The notes under the pieces were generated by a model. It saw nothing but the letters and a program-made list of their open reading frames with translations. It was not told where the DNA came from and made no database searches. A DNA stretch of 64,000 nt, from NCBI RefSeq assembly GCF_025717555.1, contig NZ_JAJIRP010000005.1:248001-312000 (forward strand), in the 5' to 3' direction. Numbering within the stretch: position 1 is the first letter of the stretch; each line of letters opens with the position of its first letter. The position numbers were made by a program, and so were the translations under genes. This DNA comes from Paucibacter sp. B2R-40 (GTDB taxonomy: Bacteria; Pseudomonadota; Gammaproteobacteria; Burkholderiales; Burkholderiaceae_C). Shown here piece by piece: positions 27,239-36,348 of the stretch.

Positions 27239-28612
27239 ATGAGTTTCCAACAAGGTCTATCCGGCCTCAACGCCGCCGCCAAGAATCTCGATGTGATTGG
27301 CAACAATATTGCCAATGCCGGCACCTACGGCGCCAAGTCCTCGCGGGCCGAATTCAAGGAAGTTTATGCCGGCGCACTCAGCGGCGCCGGGGGCAGCCCG
27401 ATCGGCATCGGTGTGACGCTGGGCTCGGTCTCCCAGCAATTCACTCAAGGCAATATCACCTCCACCGACAACCCCATGGACATGGCGATCAATGGCGGTG
27501 GCTTCTTTCAAGTCGGCGACGGCAAGAGCCCGGTGTCCTATTCCCGCAATGGGCAATTCAAAGTCAGCCAGGACGGCTTCATCGTCAACGGCGAAGGCTT
27601 CAAATTGCTGGGCTACCCGGCCGACGCCACCGGCGTGATTCAGCCCGGCCTGGCCCAAACCTTGCGGCTGCCAACAGCTGGCATCGCACCAAAGGCGACT
27701 ACCGAAGTGAAGATGGAGTTCAACCTTGACTCCAGGGCCAGCTACACCGGCAAAACGGTTGACCCGGGCATCAATTTGAAAGACGCCAAGACTTACAACA
27801 ATGCGACCTCGCTGACCGCGTTTGACGCCAAAGGGCAAAACGTAGCCGTCACTTTCTACTTCCAAAAAGTTCAACCGGTCACCGGGCCCTTGGCTGACCC
27901 CCCTACCGACCCCGTTGATCCCTTGGAAACCACCAAGTGGAATGTCTTCGCGACCGCCAATGGCGAGTTCTTCACCAAGGATTCCGCCGGCAACCCCATC
28001 CTCACGACACCGGCCGATCCCACCGCCATTCCTCCAACCGTGGCCAGGATGATTTCGCCCTACACCACGCTCGAGTTTGATCCCAAAGGTGGCAAGCCGA
28101 TTTCACCCACCGCTGAACTGGCGCTGCAAATACCAGCTACTTCCACGGCGACAGGGTCGAGCTTGGAGATCCTCGGAATTTCATTGAATGTGCTGGGAGC
28201 CAGCGAAAACGGCTCCAGCTTTGGCGTGACAAATTTGACGCAAAACGGCTACGCCCCGGCCCAATTGGCCGGCATCGTGGTCGAAGGAACCGGCGTCGTG
28301 ACGGCACGCTACTCGAACGGCCAATCCAAACCGGCCGGCCAGGTCGAATTGGCCAACTTCATCAACCCGCAAGGCCTGCAACCGTTGGGCGGCAACCGCT
28401 GGGCGCGCACCTTGACCTCGGGTGAGGCGGTGGTCGGCGTCGCCGGCGACGGAAATTTGGGTCGCATCCAATCCGGTGCCCTGGAAGAATCCAATATCGA
28501 CTTGACTGCCGAACTCGTCAATATGGTGACGGCGCAGCGCGCCTACCAAGCCAGCGCCCAAACCATCAAGACGCAGGACCAGGTTCTCCAAACCATCGTC
28601 AACCTGCGTTGA
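27239..28612 (+). CDS. flgE: Flagellar hook protein FlgE
   Basis: 457 residues. N-terminal MSFQQGLSGLNAAAKNLDVI and NNIANAGTYGAKSS, the FlaE-type middle domain, and the C-terminal ELVNMVTAQRAYQASAQTIK. The central surface domain carries a Pro/Asp-rich loop (LADPPTDPVDPLETTK) that looks specific to this lineage. 148 bp of repeat-like sequence separates it from flgF. Confidence 0.97.
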   Translation: MSFQQGLSGLNAAAKNLDVIGNNIANAGTYGAKSSRAEFKEVYAGALSGAGGSPIGIGVTLGSVSQQFTQGNITSTDNPMDMAINGGGFFQVGDGKSPVSYSRNGQFKVSQDGFIVNGEGFKLLGYPADATGVIQPGLAQTLRLPTAGIAPKATTEVKMEFNLDSRASYTGKTVDPGINLKDAKTYNNATSLTAFDAKGQNVAVTFYFQKVQPVTGPLADPPTDPVDPLETTKWNVFATANGEFFTKDSAGNPILTTPADPTAIPPTVARMISPYTTLEFDPKGGKPISPTAELALQIPATSTATGSSLEILGISLNVLGASENGSSFGVTNLTQNGYAPAQLAGIVVEGTGVVTARYSNGQSKPAGQVELANFINPQGLQPLGGNRWARTLTSGEAVVGVAGDGNLGRIQSGALEESNIDLTAELVNMVTAQRAYQASAQTIKTQDQVLQTIVNLR

Positions 28613-28624
28613 TCACCATGACCC

Positions 28625-28700
28625 ACCCCCGTAGTCGCTTCGCGCCACCCCCTCAAGGGGACAGAGCCCACTGGCCCGGCAAAGCCGGTTGCAGGGGCTC
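28625..28700. repeat. GC-rich intergenic hairpin repeat between flgE and flgF
   Basis: Two adjacent hairpins, CCCCT-CA-AGGGG and CCGGC-AAA-GCCGG, after CGCTTCGCG. The layout resembles short palindromic intergenic elements common in Roseateles/Rubrivivax-type genomes (recognition from memory, not measured). It accounts for most of the otherwise unexplained 148 bp in this operon. Confidence 0.55.
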
Positions 28701-28760
28701 GGCGCCGTCAGACCGGTGGTGCGTCGCAAGTGCACTGCCTGGTCAGACTGGAGGTCCCAC

Positions 28761-29486
28761 ATGGATCGCATGATTTACCTCTCGATGGCCGGCGCCAAGG
28801 CCTCGATGCAGCGCCAGGACGTGCTTGCCAACAACTTGGCCAATGTCTCCACCAATGGCTTTCGCGCCGAGCTACAGGCGTTTCGGGCGGTGCCGGTCAA
28901 CGGCGACGGCGCCAGCACCCGCGCCTACGCACTCGAGACCACCACCGGCTACGACCCCAACGGAGGTCCGGTGCAAGCGACCGGGCGTAATCTCGACGTC
29001 GCGATGAAGGACAACGCCTGGTTGGCCGTGCAAGGCTTGGACGGCACCGAAGCCTATACCCGCGCCGGCTCACTCGACGTCAATGCCGAAGGTTTGTTGG
29101 TGATGCGCAATGGCCTGCAGGTGATCGGCGACGGCGGCCCCATCACCGTGCCGCAGAACACCGAACTGGCCATCGGCACTGACGGCACCATCAGCGCCAA
29201 AGACAGCAAGGGCAAGACCAGCACGGTCGCCAAGCTCAAACTCGTCACGCCCGAGGCACCGCTCACGCGTGGGCCGGACGGACTGTTCAGAGCTGCCGAG
29301 GGCGACTTGACCGCCAACGCGGACGCTCGGCTGCAAGACGGCGCGCTTGAAGGTTCCAACGTCAGCCCGGTCGAGACCATGGTCGGCATGATCGCCGCCG
29401 CGCGCCAGTTTGAGCAGCAGATGAAACTGCTGCAGATTGCCCAGACACAGGGCCAGCAGTCGGCCAAATTGCTCGGCTCCACCTAA
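28761..29486 (+). CDS. flgF: Flagellar proximal rod protein FlgF
   Basis: 241 residues from the ATG with GGAGG eight bases upstream (MDRMIYLSMAGAKASMQRQD). LANNLANVSTNGFRAELQAF and the C-terminal GSNVSPVETMVGMIAAARQFE are FlgF-type. A longer frame upstream runs into the repeat and is not supported. Confidence 0.96.
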   Translation: MDRMIYLSMAGAKASMQRQDVLANNLANVSTNGFRAELQAFRAVPVNGDGASTRAYALETTTGYDPNGGPVQATGRNLDVAMKDNAWLAVQGLDGTEAYTRAGSLDVNAEGLLVMRNGLQVIGDGGPITVPQNTELAIGTDGTISAKDSKGKTSTVAKLKLVTPEAPLTRGPDGLFRAAEGDLTANADARLQDGALEGSNVSPVETMVGMIAAARQFEQQMKLLQIAQTQGQQSAKLLGST

Positions 29487-29510
29487 CGTCGATATTCAAG
29501 GACAGTCATC

Positions 29511-30293
29511 ATGATTCGCTCCCTCTACATCTCCAAGACCGGCATGGAAGCCCAGCAGACTCAGCTGGACACCATCTCGCAGAATCTGGCCAACGTCGCG
29601 ACCAATGGCTACAAGCGATCACACGCCATTTTCGAAGACTTGATGTACCAGAACCTGCGCCAAAGCGGGGCCAACACGACCGAGCAAACACAGCTGCCGA
29701 CCGGCCTGCAAATCGGCCTGGGCGTGCGCCCGGTAGCCACTGCACGCATCTACAGTCAAGGCAATCTGCAGCAGACCACCAACAACTTGGACATTGCCAT
29801 CAAGGGCAATGGTTTCTTCCAGATTCAGCAGCCGGATGGCACCACCGCTTATACACGCGATGGCTCCTTTCAACTCAGCGCGGCCGGCCAGATCGTCAAC
29901 AACAATGGCCTCACGCTGCTGCCCGGCATCACCATACCGAGCAATGCTCAAAGCGTGACAGTCGGCAACGACGGCACGGTCAGCATCACGGTGCCCGGCA
30001 ACCCGGCCGCGCAGACCGTCGGGCAGATCCAGCTGGCCAACTTCATCAATCCGGCCGGCCTGGACCCCAAGGGCCAAAACCTTTTTACCGAAACGGCTTC
30101 GTCGGGAACACCGACGAACGGCGCACCAAGCTCAGACGGATTGGGTGTGCTGCAGCAAGGCTATGTAGAAACTTCCAACGTCAATGTGGTGGAAGAACTG
30201 GTCGCGATGATTCAAACCCAGCGCGCCTATGAAATGAATTCCAAAGCGATCCAGACCTCGGACCAGATGCTGCAAAAGCTCGCACAAATTTGA
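29511..30293 (+). CDS. flgG: Flagellar distal rod protein FlgG
   Basis: 260 residues, the exact length typical of FlgG. It starts [20 protein letters not shown], with [20 protein letters not shown], the FlgG-specific LYQNLRQ-like segment [20 protein letters not shown], and the end [20 protein letters not shown]. 24 bp after flgF. Confidence 0.97.
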   Translation: MIRSLYISKTGMEAQQTQLDTISQNLANVATNGYKRSHAIFEDLMYQNLRQSGANTTEQTQLPTGLQIGLGVRPVATARIYSQGNLQQTTNNLDIAIKGNGFFQIQQPDGTTAYTRDGSFQLSAAGQIVNNNGLTLLPGITIPSNAQSVTVGNDGTVSITVPGNPAAQTVGQIQLANFINPAGLDPKGQNLFTETASSGTPTNGAPSSDGLGVLQQGYVETSNVNVVEELVAMIQTQRAYEMNSKAIQTSDQMLQKLAQI

Positions 30294-30301
30294 GGCCCAT
30301 C

Positions 30302-31000
30302 ATGACTAACTCTCGATTCCCCCGGCGTTCGGCCAAGATCAGCCTGGCACTCGGCCTGAGCGTCGCGCTCAGCGCTTGCGGCACGCTCTACCCCGTGCCG
30401 CAGGTCGACCTGCAACCCGGCCCGGTGGTGACGCTGCCGTCCCTGCCGCAAAACAGCCCGAGCAACGGCTCAATCTACCAAGCGGCCAGCTACCGGCCGC
30501 TGTTCGAGGACCACCGCGCGCGCATCGCCGGCGACACCTTGATCGTGCAGATTGTCGAGAAAATCAGCGCCAGCCAAAGCTCGACCAGCGCCTTGAACAA
30601 GAGTGGCACGGTCAGCGGCGAGGTCACCGCCATCCCCTTTGTCAGCCCCAAGGCCTTCGCGCGTGCCTCAACCGCCGGCACCTCGGCCACCGTGGCAGCC
30701 GGCAAAGGCAGCAATGAGAACTCCAATAATTTCTCCGGCAGCATCACCGCAGTGGTGACGGCTGTGCTGCCCAATGGCCACCTTTTGATCAGCGGCGAAA
30801 AGCAGATCGGCGTCAACCATAACGTCGATGTTCTGCGCTTCTCGGGCCAGGTTGACCCGCACATGATCACGCAGGGCAACATCATCGCGTCGGCCTCGGT
30901 GGCCAATGTGCGAATCGAGCAAAAAGGCCGCGGTGCCACTTCCGACATACATGGAATAGGCTGGTTCTCGCGCTTCTTTTTAAACCTTTCGCCGATTTAA
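30302..31000 (+). CDS. flgH: Flagellar L-ring lipoprotein FlgH
   Basis: 232 residues. Lipoprotein signal with lipobox Leu-Ser-Ala-Cys (LGLSVALSACGTLYP), then LFEDHRARIAGDTLIVQIVE, KSGTVSGEVTAIPF and the conserved end RFSGQVDPHMITQGNIIASA, GIGWFSRFFLNLSPI. It forms the outer-membrane ring. I start at the ATG 8 bp after flgG; a TTG overlapping the flgG stop is a less likely option. Confidence 0.96.
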   Translation: MTNSRFPRRSAKISLALGLSVALSACGTLYPVPQVDLQPGPVVTLPSLPQNSPSNGSIYQAASYRPLFEDHRARIAGDTLIVQIVEKISASQSSTSALNKSGTVSGEVTAIPFVSPKAFARASTAGTSATVAAGKGSNENSNNFSGSITAVVTAVLPNGHLLISGEKQIGVNHNVDVLRFSGQVDPHMITQGNIIASASVANVRIEQKGRGATSDIHGIGWFSRFFLNLSPI

Positions 31001-31043
31001 GTTTGCGCAGAATCGGTCGTAGAAGTCCCCCTTCACGACCATC

Positions 31044-32186
31044 ATGCAAACCTCCTCAAAACCTACCTCTTTCAGCGCTTGCGGCCCGCTCCTCACGGCC
31101 CTGTTGCTGATCAGCATCCTGCTTGGCTGGCCCCATCCGGCCCAGGCAGCCCGCATCAAAGAGGTCGCCTCCGTCCAAGGCGTTCGCAGCAATGCCTTGA
31201 CCGGCTATGGTTTGGTGGTGGGCCTGGACGGCACTGGTGACCAGACTACCCAGTCCCCCTACACCGGCCAAAGCCTGTCCGCCATGCTGCAACAGTTTGG
31301 CGTGACCTTGCCGCCGGGTGTGACGATTCAGCCCAAGAACGTGGCCGCCGTGATGGTGACCGCACAACTGCCGGCCTTCGCACAGCCGGGCCAGCAAATC
31401 GATATCACCGTGGCCTCGATCGGCAACTCCAAGAGCTTGCGCGGCGGCACCTTGATCTCGACGCCTTTGCGCGGTGCCGATGGCCAGGTTTACGCGATGG
31501 CACAGGGCAACCTGATCATCGCCGGCGCCGGCGCCTCGGCGGGCGGCTCCAAGGTCACCGTCAATCATCTCAGCGCCGGCCGTATTCCGGCGGGAGCCCT
31601 GGTCGAACGCAGCGTGGCCACGCCGCTGCAAAACAGCGACTTCATCCAGCTGGATCTGAACTCGATCGACTTCACCACCGCGCGCGCGGTGGCCCGAGCC
31701 ATCAACAAAGCCAAGGGCGCCGGCGTTGCGCAAGCGGTGGACGGCCGCGTGGTGCGCGTGCGTGCACCGATGGACGCCGATGAGCGGGTCAACTTCATGG
31801 CCGATATGGAAAACTTGACCTTCGAACTGTCCGAACCCGCCGCCCGCATCATCATCAACGCACGCACCGGCTCGGTGGTGATCAACCAGGCCGTTACCTT
31901 GGCGGCTTGCGCGGTGGCGCATGGCAGCCTGTCGGTGACGATCAGCTCAACGCCGGTGATCAGCCAGCCCAATGCCTTGTCCGGCGGGCAAACGGTGGTC
32001 AGCGAGAAAACCGACATTGCCATCAAACAAGAACCCGGCAACTTGATCCAACTGCCGGCTGGGGCCAAATTGGCCGACGTCGTGAAGGCGCTCAACTCAC
32101 TGGGTGCCACGCCGCAAGACCTGCTGGCCATTTTGCAAGCAATGAAGAGCTCGGGCGCCTTGAACGCCGAGTTGGAGGTAATTTGA
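31044..32186 (+). CDS. flgI: Flagellar P-ring protein FlgI
   Basis: 380 residues. The signal peptide (LLTALLLISILLGWPHPAQA) leads to the invariant start ARIKEVASVQGVRSNALTGY, GLVVGLDGTGDQT and PGQQIDITVASIGN. The end LVKALNSLG-type segment reads ADVVKALNSLGATPQDLLAI. It forms the periplasmic P ring with help from FlgA. Confidence 0.97.
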   Translation: MQTSSKPTSFSACGPLLTALLLISILLGWPHPAQAARIKEVASVQGVRSNALTGYGLVVGLDGTGDQTTQSPYTGQSLSAMLQQFGVTLPPGVTIQPKNVAAVMVTAQLPAFAQPGQQIDITVASIGNSKSLRGGTLISTPLRGADGQVYAMAQGNLIIAGAGASAGGSKVTVNHLSAGRIPAGALVERSVATPLQNSDFIQLDLNSIDFTTARAVARAINKAKGAGVAQAVDGRVVRVRAPMDADERVNFMADMENLTFELSEPAARIIINARTGSVVINQAVTLAACAVAHGSLSVTISSTPVISQPNALSGGQTVVSEKTDIAIKQEPGNLIQLPAGAKLADVVKALNSLGATPQDLLAILQAMKSSGALNAELEVI

Positions 32187-32187
32187 C

Positions 32188-33042
32188 ATGGCCCTGTCCC
32201 CCACTTCGCTGAACGCGGGCGGCAACGACTTCCGCTCGCTCGAGGCACTGCGCGGATCGGCGGTGCGCGATCCCAAGTCAAGCATCCGCGAAACCGCCAA
32301 GCAATTTGAGTCGCTCTTCATGCAAGAGGTGATGAAGAGCATGCGAGCCGCCACCATGCCCACCGAAATGATGGACAACTCGGCCACCAAACTCGGCACC
32401 GAGATGCTGGACACCCAGTTCGCCGGCAAGATGACAGGCCTGCCCGGGGGCCTGTCGGGCGCGATCGAACGTCACCTGCAGCGCCAATTGGGCCTCAGTG
32501 AAAAGACCGCCGAAAAGCCCGCCCTGCAGCCCCTGCCCGCGCTGGCCCAAAAAGGCATCGCGCCACATGTGCAGAGCTTTATTCAAAAGCATGACAGCGC
32601 CGCCAAGGCGGCCGAGGCGCAGACCGGCATTCCGGCCAGCTTCATGCTGGCGCAAGCAGCCCACGAATCGGGTTGGGGCAAGCGTGAGATCACCGGCGCC
32701 GGCGGCACGCCCTCCTTCAATGTCTTCGGCATCAAGGCCACCTCCAGCTGGACCGGCCGCGTGACCGAAGTGCAGACCACCGAATTCGTCGACGGCAAGC
32801 CGCAAAAAGTGATGGCCAAGTTCCGCGCCTACGCCAGCTACGAGGAGAGCTTCAAGGACTACGCCAAAATGATCGGCTCCAATGAGCGCTACAGCAAAGT
32901 GGTAGCGCAGGCCCAGAGTGGCGGCGCCGAAGGCTTCGCGCGCGGCCTGCAAAAGGCCGGCTATGCGACCGACCCCGAGTACGCCCAAAAACTGGCCCGC
33001 GTCATCAACACCACGGTGCGTGTGCAACGCGCCTTGGCTTGA
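32188..33042 (+). CDS. flgJ: Flagellar rod assembly protein / peptidoglycan hydrolase FlgJ
   Basis: 284 residues, dual-domain FlgJ. Residues 30-100 are the rod-cap domain (TAKQFESLFMQEVMKSMRAA). From about 125, a glucosaminidase domain with HVQSFIQKHDSAAKAAEAQT, the catalytic-Glu segment LAQAAHESGWGKREI and AYASYEESFKDYAKMI cuts peptidoglycan for the growing rod. The start follows the flgI stop after 1 bp. Confidence 0.96.
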   Translation: MALSPTSLNAGGNDFRSLEALRGSAVRDPKSSIRETAKQFESLFMQEVMKSMRAATMPTEMMDNSATKLGTEMLDTQFAGKMTGLPGGLSGAIERHLQRQLGLSEKTAEKPALQPLPALAQKGIAPHVQSFIQKHDSAAKAAEAQTGIPASFMLAQAAHESGWGKREITGAGGTPSFNVFGIKATSSWTGRVTEVQTTEFVDGKPQKVMAKFRAYASYEESFKDYAKMIGSNERYSKVVAQAQSGGAEGFARGLQKAGYATDPEYAQKLARVINTTVRVQRALA

Positions 33043-33067
33043 GACAGCGCGCTGAGGAGCACTGAGC

Positions 33068-35065
33068 ATGGGTTCCCTGCTTTCGATCGGTATCCGCGCG
33101 ATGATGGCCAACCAGGCCGCCATCCAATCGGTCGGTCAAAACATCGCCAATGCCAATACACCGGGCTATTCGCGCCAATCGGTGATCTTGACAACGCCCA
33201 ACGGCCAATTCACCGGTGGTGGATTTTTCGGCCGCGGGGTCACTGTGCAAACGGTGGAGCGGGCACACAACGAATTTCTGACCAGCCGGGCCGTAAACTC
33301 CAAAGCGATAGCCCATATGGACTCCACCAGCATGGACAAGCTGTCCCAGTTGGAAAAAGTCTTCCCTCCCGGAGAGACCGGCATCGGCGCCGCTGCGGGG
33401 CAGTTTCTCAGTGCGATGGTCGACGTGACCAGTCGCCCCTCGGACCCTTCGGCGCGCCAAGTCGTGATGGGTCGGGCGACCGAGCTGGCCTCGCGCTTCT
33501 CCAGTGCTGGCCAACAGCTGGGCGAATTGCAAGCCGGCGTCATCAGCGATATGCGCACCAACGTCGATGTGGTGAACCAATTGGCCGAGCAAATCTCTTT
33601 TGCCAACCGCGAGATCTCCGGCGCCATCGGCACCGGCCACACGCCCAATGACCTGCTCGACAAGCGCGACCGCTTGATCTCGAACTTGAGCGAGTACATC
33701 CAGGTCTCAACGCTTGCGGCCAGCGACGGCTCTGTCGGCGTCTTCATCGGCGGAGGTCAAAGCCTCGTACTGGGTGCCCAGGCACAACAGCTGTCCGTCA
33801 GCGTCGACCCCTACGACGTCAAACGAGGCACGCTGAGCATTGGCGATAAAAGCGGCAGCCGTGAACTGGACGACAGCGTGCTGACCGGCGGCTCTTTGAC
33901 CGCCTTGCTCAGGTTCCAGAACAATGACCTGCAAGATGCCCGCAATCTGCTGGGTCAGATGGCGGCGGCCATGTCGAGTCGGGTGAATGACCAGCAAGCC
34001 TTGGGCATGGACTTGTCCGTGCCCCCGGGCAAAGGTGTGCCGCTGTTCGCCGTTGGGGCGCCGCGCAGCCTGCCCTCCGCCACCAATGGTCGTGACGGCA
34101 CGGGCCGCTTCCTCACCGATGTGAAGCTCACCATCACCAACTCCAGCCAATTGCAAGCCAGCGCCTACAAGCTGCAAACCAACTCCAGCGGCGCCCCCGG
34201 CACCTATCTGTTGACGCGCTTGAGCGACGGCTTGCAGACCAGCGTCGTTGACGGCGATACGGTGGACGGATTCAAGATGGACTTCACCTCTGGCGCGCCC
34301 GGCAACGGCGACACCTACCTGCTTGAGCCGGTCGGCCAAGCTGCGCTTGAGATGCGCCGGGTGTTGGACCAAACCTCGGGCATCGCCGCCGCCTCGCCGC
34401 TGAGTGCGGCGACCAATATTGACAACAAGGGTTCGACCACCGTCAACTCCATGTACGCCGTCAACGCCAAGCTGGACAAAACCCAGGCGCCGATGACGGT
34501 AACTTTTGGCGACCCCGACCCGCTCGACCCGGCCAAGCTGCAGTACACCTTGACCTTGGCCGATGGGTCGGTCCTGAACGGCACATGGTCGGCCGGCCAA
34601 CGCATAGGCAATGAGCCCAATGCAGTACCGCCGATTGATCTGGGCTTCGAGTTGAGCCTCAACGGTGTGCCGCGCAAGGACGATACGATTTCGATCGAAG
34701 TGACCAAATATCCGGCGACCAATAACGGCAACGCCAAGGCCTTTTTGAATATTCAAACCGAGAAATTCATCGGCCAGCGACTGCAGCCCGACGGCAGCCT
34801 GGCGGTCGGCTCCACCATCAATGAGGCCTATGCATCCTCGATGAGCGAGATCGGCTCGCGTGTGCAGGGAGCCACCTACTTGTCCGGCGTTTCGGTCAGC
34901 GTCGCGGCCGAGGCCGAGGCCAGCCGCGCCGGCCAGGCCGGCGTCAACATTGACGAAGAAGCGTCGCGCCTGATGCAGTACCAGCAGGGCTATCAAGCCG
35001 CCGCCAAGGTGCTGCAGGCGGCCCAATCCATTTTTGACGAGCTGCTGAGAATCGCAGCCCGCTGA
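33068..35065 (+). CDS. flgK: Flagellar hook-associated protein 1 FlgK
   Basis: 665 residues. N-terminal GIRAMMANQAAIQSVGQNIA and NTPGYSRQSVILTTP, central helical domain with DLLDKRDRLISNLSEYI, C-terminal NIDEEASRLMQYQQGYQAAA. It joins hook and filament. Longer than E. coli FlgK (547), through an enlarged surface region near residues 350-560, as is usual in betaproteobacteria. Confidence 0.97.
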   Translation: MGSLLSIGIRAMMANQAAIQSVGQNIANANTPGYSRQSVILTTPNGQFTGGGFFGRGVTVQTVERAHNEFLTSRAVNSKAIAHMDSTSMDKLSQLEKVFPPGETGIGAAAGQFLSAMVDVTSRPSDPSARQVVMGRATELASRFSSAGQQLGELQAGVISDMRTNVDVVNQLAEQISFANREISGAIGTGHTPNDLLDKRDRLISNLSEYIQVSTLAASDGSVGVFIGGGQSLVLGAQAQQLSVSVDPYDVKRGTLSIGDKSGSRELDDSVLTGGSLTALLRFQNNDLQDARNLLGQMAAAMSSRVNDQQALGMDLSVPPGKGVPLFAVGAPRSLPSATNGRDGTGRFLTDVKLTITNSSQLQASAYKLQTNSSGAPGTYLLTRLSDGLQTSVVDGDTVDGFKMDFTSGAPGNGDTYLLEPVGQAALEMRRVLDQTSGIAAASPLSAATNIDNKGSTTVNSMYAVNAKLDKTQAPMTVTFGDPDPLDPAKLQYTLTLADGSVLNGTWSAGQRIGNEPNAVPPIDLGFELSLNGVPRKDDTISIEVTKYPATNNGNAKAFLNIQTEKFIGQRLQPDGSLAVGSTINEAYASSMSEIGSRVQGATYLSGVSVSVAAEAEASRAGQAGVNIDEEASRLMQYQQGYQAAAKVLQAAQSIFDELLRIAAR

Positions 35066-35092
35066 ATCAGATCAGTCAAGGAGTTAGCCATC

Positions 35093-36301
35093 ATGCGCTT
35101 GTCCACCGCCAATATGTTCGACACCAGCATCGCCACGCTGCAGCGTCGTCAGCAGCAGATGCAGAACTCGCAAACGCAGCTGACTTCAGGCAAGAAGATC
35201 GCCAATGCCAGCGACGACCCTACCGGAGCGGCGCGCTCCGAGCGAGCGATGGCCACCATCAGCCGGGTGGATGCCAATCAGCGCGCGCTGGAGGCCAGTC
35301 GCAATGGCACCACCTTGAGTGAAGCCGCTTTGGGCGACGCCAATGAGTTGCTGCAACAAATGCGCGAAACCATGGTTTCCGCCGGCAACGCCAGCTATAG
35401 CGACTCCGAACGCGTCGGGCTGGCCAATAAGATTGCAGGCCTGCGTGACCAGTTGCTGGCGATTGCCAACCGCGGCGACGGTGCCGGCGGCTTTCTGTTC
35501 TCTGGCCAAGGCTCCAGTGACCCGCCCTTCCTCGACCAAGCCGGTGGCGTACGCTTCAACGGCATGTCCGGCAGCATTCAAACCGGCAATATCGACAGCT
35601 TCCCATTGACCGTCGACGGGCGCATGGCCTTTGAGCAGGCGCGCAGCGGCAATGGCAATTTCGAGACCATTCCCAAGCCCAATTCGCTCACCGGACTGCC
35701 GCCCAAGGGCTGGATCGATGCAGGACGGGTGGCCGACCCCTCGGCGCTGACCGGCCACAGCTACCAAATCAATATCAGTGGCACGGCCCCCGGCACGACC
35801 TATGACGTGCTGGACGTCGATACCGGTGCGTCGGTCCAGTCCGGGCTCTATGCCACCGGCAAGGCCATCACCTTTGACGGTATGGCGGTCACCCTGACCG
35901 GTGCCGTGGCCGACGGGGATCAGTTCGATCTCGCGCCTTCCACCAACTCGCTCAAACTCTTTGATGTACTGGATCGAACCGTGGCCGAGCTGCGCATGCC
36001 ATTGCGCGCCGGGGCCGAGATCACGCAGTCCAATTCCGGTCGGGTGCGCGATATTGATGCGGTGATGGTTAACCTGCAAAATGTACGCAGTCAGTTGGGC
36101 GAGCGGCTCAACAATCTGGACGGCACCGAGGGCCGGATGGCCGCCTTGAAGCAATACAACCAAGCCGAACGCTCGGCCGCCGAGGATCTCGATATGGTGC
36201 AAGGCATTTCCGACTTCCAAAACCAGCAAAACGGCTACGACACCGCCTTGAAGACCTACGCGATGGTGCAGAAAATGTCGCTCTTCCAATACATCAGCTA
36301 A
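35093..36301 (+). CDS. flgL: Flagellar hook-associated protein 3 FlgL
   Basis: 402 residues. MRLSTANMFDTSIATLQRRQ at the start, GKKIANASDDPTGAARSERA, FLFSGQGS, and the end YDTALKTYAMVQKMSLFQYI. Second hook-filament junction protein and FlgN client. Last structural gene of the plus-strand series. Confidence 0.96.
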   Translation: MRLSTANMFDTSIATLQRRQQQMQNSQTQLTSGKKIANASDDPTGAARSERAMATISRVDANQRALEASRNGTTLSEAALGDANELLQQMRETMVSAGNASYSDSERVGLANKIAGLRDQLLAIANRGDGAGGFLFSGQGSSDPPFLDQAGGVRFNGMSGSIQTGNIDSFPLTVDGRMAFEQARSGNGNFETIPKPNSLTGLPPKGWIDAGRVADPSALTGHSYQINISGTAPGTTYDVLDVDTGASVQSGLYATGKAITFDGMAVTLTGAVADGDQFDLAPSTNSLKLFDVLDRTVAELRMPLRAGAEITQSNSGRVRDIDAVMVNLQNVRSQLGERLNNLDGTEGRMAALKQYNQAERSAAEDLDMVQGISDFQNQQNGYDTALKTYAMVQKMSLFQYIS

Positions 36302-36348
36302 GCCATGCGGGCGCCACCTCAACCGATCCGATCGACTAGCCAAACTCA

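Noticed and set aside
33707-35026. Minus-strand open frame (439 codons) across flgK
   Set aside because: Shadow of flgK; composition only, no recognisable domain.
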